In this document: piece by piece, positions 1-6,329 of the stretch
Layout of the letters: each line of letters begins with the position of its first letter
Numbering within the stretch: the stretch's first letter is position 1
DNA from: CAAGNP01 sp045644725
GTDB lineage: Bacteria; Bacteroidota; Bacteroidia; Bacteroidales; UBA932
DNA length: 11,672 bases
Reading direction: 5' to 3'
Assembly: GCA_045644725.1 (NCBI GenBank)
Contig: JAZRHK010000048.1
Span: forward strand, 1-11,672
Notes under the pieces: model-generated
The model's database searches: none
What the model saw: only the letters and a program-made list of their open reading frames with translations
What the model was told of the DNA's origin: nothing
Program-made: the position numbers and the translations under genes

Positions 1-2
1 GC

Positions 3-647
3 AATATACTATATGCGCTGTGCATCAGAAAGTTGTCTACTAAAAAACTTGCTATCCTCGTATGGATTCTCGGATTGGGACTGGCTGCATTCTCACTCTT
101 CGATATGTCGGGTGCAAACCATATCGGTGTTGGCTGGACAATGGCCGACAACAACCTCTGGGGAGGTCTCCTGAGGATGAGTTTCTCTTATAGTGCAGGT
201 ATGCTTATATCCAGAGTATTCAGACCAATGAAAATAAAAGGGGCATTCTGGATATGCTCATTGTCACTTTTGGTATTGCTTGGTGTGCCACATCTTGGTG
301 CTGTATCAGGGGCAATGTGGCTCAACGGCCTATATGACTCCATCTGTGTCCTCTTCCTGTTCCCTGCTATACTTTATATTGGTGCCTGCGGCAGTGTTTC
401 AGGGACAGCTGAGAAGGGAGAAAAGGTATGGAAATGGCTTGGTGGCATATCGTATCCACTCTATATGGTACACTATCCGATTATGTACCTGTTCTACGCC
501 TGGTGCTGGAAAGACGGCAAGATATTTGCCCAGACATGGCCAGTGATAATCGCCATTTTCATCGGCTGTATCCTCCTCGCATACGCTGTACAGAAACTCT
601 ACGACGAGCCTGTCAGAAAGTGGCTATCTAAAAAATTAAGCCTGTAA
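3..647 (+). CDS. Acyltransferase family 3 membrane protein, C-terminal part (5' end outside window)
   Basis: The reading frame is open to the left edge, so this is the C-terminal ~215 residues of a larger gene; the TTG at 33 is not a credible start. Several hydrophobic segments alternate with short loops. Two stretches fit the family 3 (OafA/YrhL-like) acyltransferases: an Arg-Met-Ser-Phe-Ser ... Gly-Met-Leu segment at about 168-213, and near the end a Trp-Leu-Gly-Gly-Ile-Ser-Tyr-Pro-Leu-Tyr-Met-Val-His-Tyr-Pro segment (about 432-482), which is the usual penultimate helix of these proteins. Family members transfer acetyl or other acyl groups to surface or secreted glycans in the inner membrane; the substrate here cannot be told. 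The catalytic N-terminal His region lies outside the window. The stop is one base from the stop of the convergent aroC. Confidence 0.85.
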   Translation, partial: NILYALCIRKLSTKKLAILVWILGLGLAAFSLFDMSGANHIGVGWTMADNNLWGGLLRMSFSYSAGMLISRVFRPMKIKGAFWICSLSLLVLLGVPHLGAVSGAMWLNGLYDSICVLFLFPAILYIGACGSVSGTAEKGEKVWKWLGGISYPLYMVHYPIMYLFYAWCWKDGKIFAQTWPVIIAIFIGCILLAYAVQKLYDEPVRKWLSKKLSL

Positions 648-654
648 CTTACAG
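642..654. repeat. Short palindrome containing both convergent stop codons
   Basis: CTGTAA-C-TTACAG is a perfect 6-bp inverted repeat around one central base. It contains the TAA of the acyltransferase (645-647) and the TAA of aroC (649-651 read on the minus strand). There is no U-rich tail on either side, so I do not call it a terminator. Any terminator of either gene must lie inside the opposing coding sequence. Confidence 0.6.
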
Positions 655-1650
655 CACATTATCCGCCAAAACGATGGCGGTGATGGCTTCTATTATAACA
701 GGGCAGCGAAGGGCTATGCAGGTGTCGTGTCTGCCGGGAACAGAGAAGTCCACCATCTCCTCCTTAATAAAATCAAATGTCCTCTGAACCTTGGAAATGC
801 TTGAGGTGGGCTTTATCGCCACTCTGAATACTATAGGGTTACCGTTTGTGATACCGCCATTGATGCCGCCGGCACCATTTGTCGCTGTATGTCCCTGTGT
901 ATCAATATAGCAGTCATTGTGTTCAGATCCTTTCATCCCTGCAGCGCGGAAACCGTCTCCAAATTCGACTCCGCGTACACCGGGGACAGAAAAAGCCAGA
1001 TGGGCAATCTGTGACTCCATAGAGTCGAACATAGGTTCTCCATAACCTACATCCACACCTTTACATACACATTCGATAATGCCTCCAAGTGAGTCACCCT
1101 CTGCCATAGCACTCTCTATCAGGGCCGGCCAGGCTTCGGAATCTGCAGAACCGCCCACCTCTACAAGTCTGGCGGACAATGAGAACCCGTCTTCCGATAC
1201 GAGTTCATCTTCCAGAACTTTCTTCGCCACTACACCTGCAGCGACGAGTGGGAGGGTCATACGGCCGGAAAAGTGTCCGCCACCACGGATGTCGTTGAAG
1301 AAATTGTGTTTCGCCTGTGCGACAAAATCAGCGTGTCCCGGACGGGGTATATCTCTGAAAAGGGAGTAGTCATCAGATCTGGTGTTTTCGTTGGCAAAAA
1401 CTATTGTCAGGGGTGCACCGGTAGTAAAATAGTCGTGAACACCACTGACGATACGTGGAATATCCCCCTCAGTACGTGGAGTAGTGCCGCGGGCACCGGC
1501 TTTGCGACGGAGCAAATCTTCTGTAAAATCCTCTATATCAAGGGATATTCCTGCAGGGACACCATCTATTACTACACCTATCATCTCACCATGAGACTCA
1601 CCGAAAATCGATATTCTGAAATTTCTCCCGAAACTGTTCATATTGACCAC
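649..1650 (-). CDS. aroC: Chorismate synthase
   Basis: Converts 5-enolpyruvylshikimate-3-phosphate to chorismate, the last step of the shikimate pathway, using reduced FMN; cytosolic. Visible family motifs: GESHG at residues 17-21 with its catalytic His, TTPR at 56-59, RPGHAD at 103-108, GGGHFSGR at 123-130, and near the C-terminus GRHD followed by VIIEA and a final VLADN. The GGGHFSGR form, rather than GGGRSSAR, resembles clostridial AroC as I remember it. At 333 residues it is about 25 shorter than common family members, and it ends almost directly after the VLAD helix. Two starts are possible: ATG 1650, or ATG 1641 giving MNSFGRNF. The promoter box at 1664-1671 leaves a more usual 5' UTR for 1641. 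It is divergent from the pheA operon, with overlapping promoters. Confidence 0.95.
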   Translation of the reverse strand: MVNMNSFGRNFRISIFGESHGEMIGVVIDGVPAGISLDIEDFTEDLLRRKAGARGTTPRTEGDIPRIVSGVHDYFTTGAPLTIVFANENTRSDDYSLFRDIPRPGHADFVAQAKHNFFNDIRGGGHFSGRMTLPLVAAGVVAKKVLEDELVSEDGFSLSARLVEVGGSADSEAWPALIESAMAEGDSLGGIIECVCKGVDVGYGEPMFDSMESQIAHLAFSVPGVRGVEFGDGFRAAGMKGSEHNDCYIDTQGHTATNGAGGINGGITNGNPIVFRVAIKPTSSISKVQRTFDFIKEEMVDFSVPGRHDTCIALRCPVIIEAITAIVLADNVL

Positions 1651-1663
1651 ATTTTATATCAAA

Positions 1664-1671
1664 CAAAATTA
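1664..1671 (-). promoter_or_regulatory. Promoter -7 box of aroC (Bacteroides type)
   Basis: Read on the minus strand the site is TAATTTTG, a perfect TAnnTTTG. A TTAG (minus strand, + positions 1692-1695) lies exactly 20 bp upstream and could be a weak -33 box (consensus TTTG). Transcription would start near 1659, leaving about 8 nt before ATG 1650 or about 17 nt before ATG 1641. Confidence 0.6.
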
Positions 1672-1692
1672 GGAAATAAATGACAAAATATC

Positions 1693-1700
1693 TAAATTTG
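1693..1700 (+). promoter_or_regulatory. Promoter -7 box of the pheA operon (Bacteroides type)
   Basis: TAAATTTG is a perfect TAnnTTTG. A TTAG at 1669-1672 lies 20 bp upstream as a possible weak -33 box. The predicted start is about 1705, so the leader peptide ATG at 1711 would have a 5' UTR of only about five nt. The box overlaps the -33 region of the divergent aroC promoter, and the reverse is also true. Confidence 0.6.
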
Positions 1701-1710
1701 TCTCGACAAT

Positions 1711-1761
1711 ATGGGTACACAACGATTTACATACTGTTTCTTTTTTTCTTTTATCGGCTAA
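1711..1761 (+). CDS. Phenylalanine-rich leader peptide of the pheA attenuator (pheL-like)
   Basis: A 16-codon frame, ATG 1711 to TAA 1759-1761, encodes MGTQRFTYCFFFSFIG. Five of 16 residues are Phe (codons 6, 10, 11, 12, 14), with one Tyr (codon 8). It closely recalls the E. coli pheA and pheST leader peptides in size and in having a run of three Phe codons. It lies just after a promoter box, and a terminator hairpin stands between it and pheA. Its likely role is to be a sensor: with little charged tRNA-Phe, ribosomes would stall at codons 10-14 and cover 1725-1734, freeing the downstream antiterminator arm. No Shine-Dalgarno is seen, which is normal for this phylum. Its function is inferred from composition and position; it is too short for homology evidence. 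Confidence 0.8.
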   Translation: MGTQRFTYCFFFSFIG

Positions 1762-1843
1762 TGGATAAAAGCGGGAGCTTGTATGTAGATGACAATATAA
1801 CTTTTATGAACTCCTGCCTGTGTTAAGGTGGGAGTTTCTTTTT
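1725..1843 (+). promoter_or_regulatory. Ribosome-mediated phenylalanine attenuator (1:2, 2:3 and 3:4 pairings)
   Basis: Three competing pairings can be written by hand. 1:2: 1725-1734 (inside the leader codons) with 1781-1790, ten contiguous pairs including one G-U. 2:3 (antiterminator): 1771-1780 with 1809-1817, nine pairs with one G-U and a bulged C at 1778. 3:4 (terminator): 1809-1819 with 1826-1836, eleven pairs with two G-U. The antiterminator uses the same bases (1809-1817) as the terminator, and it would be a pseudoknot with 1:2, so the states exclude one another. A ribosome stalled at codons 10-14 masks arm 1 but not 1771-1790, favouring readthrough. A ribosome at the stop codon (1759-1761) reaches about 1771-1774 and disturbs the antiterminator. 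With no translation, 1:2 forms and the terminator follows. A small AAGC-GGGA-GCTT stem-loop (1769-1780) can stack beside arm 2. Pairing energies were not computed. Confidence 0.78.
1809..1843 (+). terminator. Attenuator terminator hairpin before pheA
   Basis: The stem is 1809-1819 with 1826-1836 (AACTCCTGCCT against AGGTGGGAGTT, two G-U pairs), the loop is GTGTTA (1820-1825), and TCTTTTT follows at 1837-1843. It ends seven nt before the pheA ATG at 1851. A full intrinsic terminator between a promoter and its first structural gene only makes sense as a conditional one. Confidence 0.82.
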
Positions 1844-1850
1844 GAAAGAC

Positions 1851-2717
1851 ATGAAACGGAGAGTAGTAATACAGGGTATCGGCGGCTGCAACCACTATAT
1901 CGCTGCCAAAGCCTTTTTCCAAAGGGATGAGGTAGAGACCATCGACTGCGACACATTCAGAAACCTTGTCGATCAGGTAGTTAAGGACCCGGCCAAACTG
2001 GGGATAATGGCGATAGAGAACACTATTGCCGGCAGTCTGCTGGACAATTTCAATCTCCTCAGACAGAGTGGCCTGGTGATAGTGGGGGAATACAAACTCC
2101 GTATCAAGCACGCACTTGTGGCACTTCCAGGTGTAGAGATACACGATATAAGGGAGATAAATACCCATCCTATGGCATTCAGACAGTGTCAGGAATATCT
2201 CGACACCCTCCCCAATGTAAAACTTGTGGAAAAAGACGATACCGCAGGCAGTGCCAAGTGGATTCAGGAGAACAACCTCAAGGATCACGCAGCCATTTGC
2301 CCTGCTGGGGCGGCAGAACTGTATGGGATGAATATCCTGGCAGACGGCATTGAGACCAACAAAAGAAACTTCACCCGTTTCCTTATTCTGGCTAATAAAG
2401 CTGTCGCAAAAGAGGTTCTGAGCGAGATTTGCGAGTCGCACGAAGATTTGAACAAGAGTTCCATTGTCTTCACCCTTCCACACACCAGCGGAAGCCTTTC
2501 GAAGGTCCTCACCATCCTCTCTTTTTACGACATGAACCTCTCGATGATCCAGTCTATGCCCATCATAGGGGAGGAGTGGAGGTACCAGTTCTACGTGAAT
2601 CTGCAGTTCAACGACTATAAGAGATACAAACAGGCAATAGACGCCATATTGCCCCTGACCAAGGATTTTGAGATTCTGGGTGAATATATGGAGGATGAGA
2701 ATTATGAGAGAGATTAG
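1851..2717 (+). CDS. pheA: Prephenate dehydratase with ACT domain
   Basis: Converts prephenate to phenylpyruvate, the committed step to phenylalanine; cytosolic. From ATG 1851 it is 288 residues, the usual size of a stand-alone PheA. The in-frame TTG at 1842 lies in the terminator U-tract and is rejected as start. The catalytic domain spans about 3-182: IQGIGGCNH at the N-terminus in place of the usual G-P-x-G-T-F-S region, AIENT at 54-58, NTHPMA at 104-109, and NFTRF at 173-177 with the catalytic Thr175. An ACT domain follows at about 204-280. It has SGSLSKVL in place of the GALV motif and QSMP (234-237) where many enzymes have ESRP, the phenylalanine-binding site. There is no fused chorismate mutase, which sits in the third gene of the operon. 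The last 14 bases overlap the next gene. Confidence 0.94.
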   Translation: MKRRVVIQGIGGCNHYIAAKAFFQRDEVETIDCDTFRNLVDQVVKDPAKLGIMAIENTIAGSLLDNFNLLRQSGLVIVGEYKLRIKHALVALPGVEIHDIREINTHPMAFRQCQEYLDTLPNVKLVEKDDTAGSAKWIQENNLKDHAAICPAGAAELYGMNILADGIETNKRNFTRFLILANKAVAKEVLSEICESHEDLNKSSIVFTLPHTSGSLSKVLTILSFYDMNLSMIQSMPIIGEEWRYQFYVNLQFNDYKRYKQAIDAILPLTKDFEILGEYMEDENYERD

Positions 2718-3885
2718 CCCTGCAAAGAGAATCAGCGAGGTGAGCGAGTACTATTTCTCGGTGAAATTAAGGGAGATAGCACAGATGAATGCACAGGGGG
2801 CCGACGTCATCAATCTCGGCATAGGCAGTCCCGATCTTCCACCTGCTGAGGACGTGGTGAGCACCTTGGGTGAGGAGGCCGCCCGGGAGACTTCGCACGG
2901 CTACCAGCCTTACATAGGGATTCCGGAGCTTCGCAACGCATTTTCCGCCTGGTACCGCCGATGGTACGGTGTGGAGCTGGATCCAGCTTCGGAGATTCTC
3001 CCACTTATGGGGAGCAAGGAGGGGATAATGCACATCTCGATGGCATTTGTCAATGAGGGAGATGCAGTGCTGGTCCCTAACCCTGGTTATCCTACCTACA
3101 CCTCAGTTTCGAGGCTTGTAGGGGCAAAAATTATTCCTTATGACCTGTCTGCCGAAAACAATTGGGAACCCGATCTGGAGGCTCTGGAGGCGCAGCATGC
3201 AGCGGGTGAAATTGACCTGCACAGCGTCAAGCTCCTCTGGTGCAATTACCCCAATATGCCCACCGGTGCAAACGGGAGCATACCCCTTTTTGAGAGGCTC
3301 GTTGCCTTTGGCCGAAAGTACAATATAATCATCTGCCATGATAACCCATACAGCTTCATTCTCAATGACAAGCCGCTGAGCATCCTTATGGTGGAGGGGG
3401 CAAAGGATATCTGCATTGAGCTTAATTCAATGAGCAAGAGCCACAATATGCCCGGCTGGAGAATCGGGATGCTGGCGACAAATCCCCGCTTCAGGGAGTG
3501 GATTCTCAGGGTGAAGAGCAATATGGATTCCGGAATGTTCCGCCCATTGCAGCTCGCTGCGGTGAAGGCTTTGGAGCAGCCAGATGCGTGGTATCGCGAG
3601 ATGAATGAGGTATATGGCCGCAGAAGGGCTCTTGCTGAGTCAATCATGAAGGCGGTGGGGGCAGAGGTGGCTCCAGGGCAGGTGGGGCTCTTCCTTTGGG
3701 GCAAGGTGGATGGTCGCGGCGTGGATATTTGCGACCAGGTCCTTTATGGTGCCAAGGTTTTCATTACCCCGGGATTCATCTTCGGATCCAATGGGGAAAA
3801 CTACATAAGAATATCACTTTGTGCCAATGAAGAGACATTGGGCAGAGCCTTGCAAAGAATTGAAAAAGAATATAATAAACAATAA
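2704..3885 (+). CDS. PLP-dependent aminotransferase, class I/II (probable aromatic aminotransferase)
   Basis: This is a 393-residue fold-type I aminotransferase. The start was set at ATG 2704 (MREISPAKRISEV); upstream in-frame ATGs at 2668 and 2695 lie inside pheA. Seen: GSKEG at 103-107, NPGYPTY at 126-132, NYPNMPTG at 181-188 with the PLP-contacting Asn184, HDNPY at 212-216 with Asp213 and Tyr216, SMSK at 242-245 with the Schiff-base Lys245, GWRIG at 251-255, and an RIS segment near 369-371 carrying the expected carboxylate-binding Arg. Its place between pheA and the DAHP synthase/chorismate mutase suggests it transaminates phenylpyruvate or 4-hydroxyphenylpyruvate (or prephenate) with glutamate or aspartate. 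Sequence alone does not exclude aspartate or LL-diaminopimelate aminotransferase activity, since GSKEG also occurs there. It overlaps pheA by 14 nt, suggesting translational coupling. Confidence 0.9.
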   Translation: MREISPAKRISEVSEYYFSVKLREIAQMNAQGADVINLGIGSPDLPPAEDVVSTLGEEAARETSHGYQPYIGIPELRNAFSAWYRRWYGVELDPASEILPLMGSKEGIMHISMAFVNEGDAVLVPNPGYPTYTSVSRLVGAKIIPYDLSAENNWEPDLEALEAQHAAGEIDLHSVKLLWCNYPNMPTGANGSIPLFERLVAFGRKYNIIICHDNPYSFILNDKPLSILMVEGAKDICIELNSMSKSHNMPGWRIGMLATNPRFREWILRVKSNMDSGMFRPLQLAAVKALEQPDAWYREMNEVYGRRRALAESIMKAVGAEVAPGQVGLFLWGKVDGRGVDICDQVLYGAKVFITPGFIFGSNGENYIRISLCANEETLGRALQRIEKEYNKQ

Positions 3886-3888
3886 TAT

Positions 3889-4941
3889 ATGGAGATCGAC
3901 AAATTAGCAATTCCAAACGTCAGCAACGATCGTCCAATCGTAATTGCTGGACCTTGCAGCGCAGAGAGTCGCGAGCAGGTACTGAAAACAGCGGAAGAAC
4001 TTCACCGCTACGGAGTGAAAATTTTCAGGGCAGGAATCTGGAAGCCAAGGACCAAACCTGGTGGATTTGAGGGGATGGGGAGTGTAGCATTGCCTTGGCT
4101 TAAGGAGGTGAAGGAGAAATTCGGGATGGCAGTGGCTACCGAGGTGGCTACCCGCGACCACGTCTTCGAGGCTGTAAAAGCTGGAATAGATATCCTTTGG
4201 ATCGGTGCCAGGACCGCTGCAAACCCATTTGCAATGCAGGAAATAGCAGACTCACTACGTGGGACAAATATCCCGGTACTGGTGAAAAACCCTGTCAATC
4301 CCGATCTTGAGCTCTGGTGTGGAGCCATCGAGAGGCTCGTCAATGCCGGCATCACAAATGTTGGGGTCATCCACAGAGGGTTCAGTACATACGACAAGAA
4401 ACTCTACAGAAACCTCCCAATCTGGCATATTCCTATCGAATTGCGCCGCAGGTACCCAAATATCACAATGTTCTGCGATCCGAGCCATATCGGGGGAAAA
4501 AGGGAGCTGGTGGCCCCAATATGCCAACAGGCAATGGAGCTCAAATTTGACGGTCTTATGATCGAATCGCACTGCAGCCCCGATGAGGCACTCAGCGATG
4601 CTGCACAGCAGATAACCCCCTCAGTACTTGACTTTACTATTAAAATGCTTGTTGTGAGAGACAATATTCAGACTACAGAAAACATATCGGTGCTTCGTCA
4701 GCAGATAGACGAGGTAGATGACCAATTGCTTGCCCTGTTGGCAAAAAGGGGGAGGATTTCCCGCGAGATAGGACTATACAAGAAAGAACACCAGATGCCA
4801 GTGCTGCAGACAGGACGCTACCATGAGATCCTCGAGGAGCGTGTCCGCAAAGGTGAACAGTTGGAGCTTGACCGCGAATTCATCCTCGCCATCATGAAGA
4901 GCATCCACGAAGAGTCTGTAAGGATACAGTTATCGTTGTAA
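3889..4941 (+). CDS. Bifunctional DAHP synthase / chorismate mutase
   Basis: The N-terminal domain (about 1-260) condenses phosphoenolpyruvate and erythrose 4-phosphate to DAHP, the entry step of the shikimate pathway. The C-terminal AroQ-type domain (about 265-350) converts chorismate to prephenate. The type I-beta DAHP synthase motifs are present: AGPCSAES (20-27), KPRTKPGGFEG (52-62), DPSHIGG (197-203) and MIESHC (224-229). Cys23, His200, Glu226 and Asp232 are probable metal ligands. The mutase domain begins LRQQID (Arg270) and carries Arg287/Arg292, Lys298-299, Arg310, and Ser343/Gln347 near the end. The synthase-first order matches the enzyme known from Prevotella nigrescens, reported to be inhibited by prephenate. 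There is no N-terminal ferredoxin-like regulatory domain. It starts three nt after the aminotransferase stop, so it is in the same operon and under the same attenuator. Confidence 0.94.
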   Translation: MEIDKLAIPNVSNDRPIVIAGPCSAESREQVLKTAEELHRYGVKIFRAGIWKPRTKPGGFEGMGSVALPWLKEVKEKFGMAVATEVATRDHVFEAVKAGIDILWIGARTAANPFAMQEIADSLRGTNIPVLVKNPVNPDLELWCGAIERLVNAGITNVGVIHRGFSTYDKKLYRNLPIWHIPIELRRRYPNITMFCDPSHIGGKRELVAPICQQAMELKFDGLMIESHCSPDEALSDAAQQITPSVLDFTIKMLVVRDNIQTTENISVLRQQIDEVDDQLLALLAKRGRISREIGLYKKEHQMPVLQTGRYHEILEERVRKGEQLELDREFILAIMKSIHEESVRIQLSL

Positions 4942-4954
4942 GAATACATTATAT

Positions 4955-6235
4955 ATGAAAAAGACAATCATTGCGTTAGCGCTTAGTTTTATGGCACTGG
5001 TGATGGGGGCTCAGCCCCGTCAGGGTAAGGTGCAGATAATTTTGGTTCCTGACCATGCAGATGCACTGTATAAAGCCGGGGAACAGGTGAATATGAAGGT
5101 TATGACCCTCCATTGCGGCCTGCCGCTGGAAGGTGCAACAGTGAAATATGAGGTCTCAGAGGACCTGATGGAGCCACATAAAAAGGGTGAAGTGACCCTT
5201 AAAGGGCACGAAGGGATAATCAAGGCAGGAAGTATGAAAAACCCCGGTTTCCTAAGGGTCAAAGCTACTGTAGAACACGAAGGGGAGAGGTATATTGTCC
5301 GTAGCACTGTAGGTTTTGACAAGGACAAACTGGTCCCTACCAGCGTAATGCCTGAGGATTTCGACGATTTCTGGAAGAGGCAACTGTCAAGGCTGGAGAA
5401 GGTCAAACTTGACCCGAAGATGGAATTGCTCGAAGAGCGCTGCACCGATGAAGTCGATGTGTACCATATTTCATACGGAAATATCAAAGGATCAAGGATG
5501 TACGGAGTCCTTACCGTACCTAAAGGGGATGGTAAATATCCTGCAGTATTGCGCTTTCCAGGGGCAGGTGTCGGGCCTAAAGGGGGCGATATCACTCACG
5601 CCCGCAAAGGGGTTATTGTACTGGAGATGGGTATCCACGGCATCCCAGTAAATCTTGAAGGGAGCATCTACGACGATTTGGGAAGCGGTATCCTCTCATG
5701 GTACCCTGAGGACAATCTTAATGATCCCGAGAAATATTATTACCACAGGGTATTCTTGGGTGCAGTACAAGGGATTGACTTCCTTCAGTCATTGCCACAG
5801 TGCAACGGCGTGATAGGGACATTCGGAGGAAGCCAGGGTGGAACACTATCTATTGTGACCTCACGACCCGATCCCAGAATCAAGGCTACAGTAGCATATT
5901 TCCCGGCCATGTGTGACCACGAGGGGTATATCAATGGCCGTGCCGGAGGTTGGCCACATATGTTCAAGAATGAGGCAAACCGTACAGAAGAATATATCCG
6001 CACAGCACGTTACTACGATGTATCCAACTTCGCACGCGGTCTGCAGGCACCTGTTTACTATTTGTATGGATACAATGACTTGACATGTGCACCTACCACC
6101 ACCTGTGCCACTTACAACGTAATCCCGGCACCTAAGCAGGTAATCATCGGCGAAAATATCGGCCACTGGACCTATCCTGAGCAGATGAATGCCCTTTGGG
6201 AATGGATTATTGGGGAGCTGAAATCTGTCAAGTAG
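4955..6235 (+). CDS. Secreted CE7-like acetyl (xylan) esterase
   Basis: A 426-residue protein with an N-terminal signal peptide (about 1-19, KK followed by a hydrophobic run ending MGA-Q), so probably periplasmic. Residues 20-125 look beta-rich and are an extra N-terminal domain. From about 130 (PEDFDDFWKRQL) an alpha/beta-hydrolase domain of the acetyl xylan esterase/cephalosporin-C deacetylase type (CE7) follows. The probable catalytic triad is Ser293 in GGSQGG (291-296), Asp375 in YGYND and His404 in IGHW. The CE7 RGQ motif is not seen where expected (FPGAG at 201-205), and His404 is not followed by Glu as in the classical HE motif. The family deacetylates acetylated sugars. It sits 13 nt after the DAHP synthase gene with no promoter box between them, so it is probably co-transcribed with the aromatic genes, which is unexpected. 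Confidence 0.85.
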   Translation: MKKTIIALALSFMALVMGAQPRQGKVQIILVPDHADALYKAGEQVNMKVMTLHCGLPLEGATVKYEVSEDLMEPHKKGEVTLKGHEGIIKAGSMKNPGFLRVKATVEHEGERYIVRSTVGFDKDKLVPTSVMPEDFDDFWKRQLSRLEKVKLDPKMELLEERCTDEVDVYHISYGNIKGSRMYGVLTVPKGDGKYPAVLRFPGAGVGPKGGDITHARKGVIVLEMGIHGIPVNLEGSIYDDLGSGILSWYPEDNLNDPEKYYYHRVFLGAVQGIDFLQSLPQCNGVIGTFGGSQGGTLSIVTSRPDPRIKATVAYFPAMCDHEGYINGRAGGWPHMFKNEANRTEEYIRTARYYDVSNFARGLQAPVYYLYGYNDLTCAPTTTCATYNVIPAPKQVIIGENIGHWTYPEQMNALWEWIIGELKSVK

Positions 6236-6257
6236 AGAGACTTTTTTCTAATAAAAT

Positions 6258-6300
6258 AAGGGGCTGACTAAAATGTATTAGTCATGCCCCTTTTTCTTTT
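6258..6300 (+). terminator. Bidirectional intrinsic terminator between the esterase and pfkA
   Basis: AAGGGGC-TGACTAA (6258-6271) pairs with TTAGTCA-GCCCCTT (6278-6284 and 6286-6292), with one bulged T at 6285 and a six-base loop. TTTTTCTTTTTATT follows on the + strand. Read on the minus strand the same hairpin is followed by CTTATTTTATTAG, so it can also end the convergent pfkA transcript. Confidence 0.9.
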
Positions 6301-6329
6301 TATTAGTTAGGTCAACCTCGAGGATTGTC

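Noticed and set aside
663..680. CCGCC...GGCGG stem in the 3' end of aroC as terminator of the acyltransferase
   Set aside because: A 5-bp stem with an 8-nt loop and no U-tract; explained by coding sequence.
1761..1826. A 21-codon frame whose ATG overlaps the leader peptide stop (TAATG) and which ends inside the terminator loop
   Set aside because: Ribosomes on it would block the terminator under all conditions, against the attenuator logic. It has no unusual composition, and overlap with region 2 explains its sequence. Kept only as a possibility.
1842..1850. TTG 1842 as start of pheA, nine bases upstream of ATG 1851
   Set aside because: It lies in the U-tract of the terminator hairpin, and the ATG gives the expected MKRRVVIQG start.
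1758..2483. A long minus-strand open frame (about 240 codons) opposite pheA
   Set aside because: It is antisense to a clear PheA with all motifs. Its product has low-complexity Cys/His/Tyr-rich composition typical of shadow frames, and its start lies within pheA.
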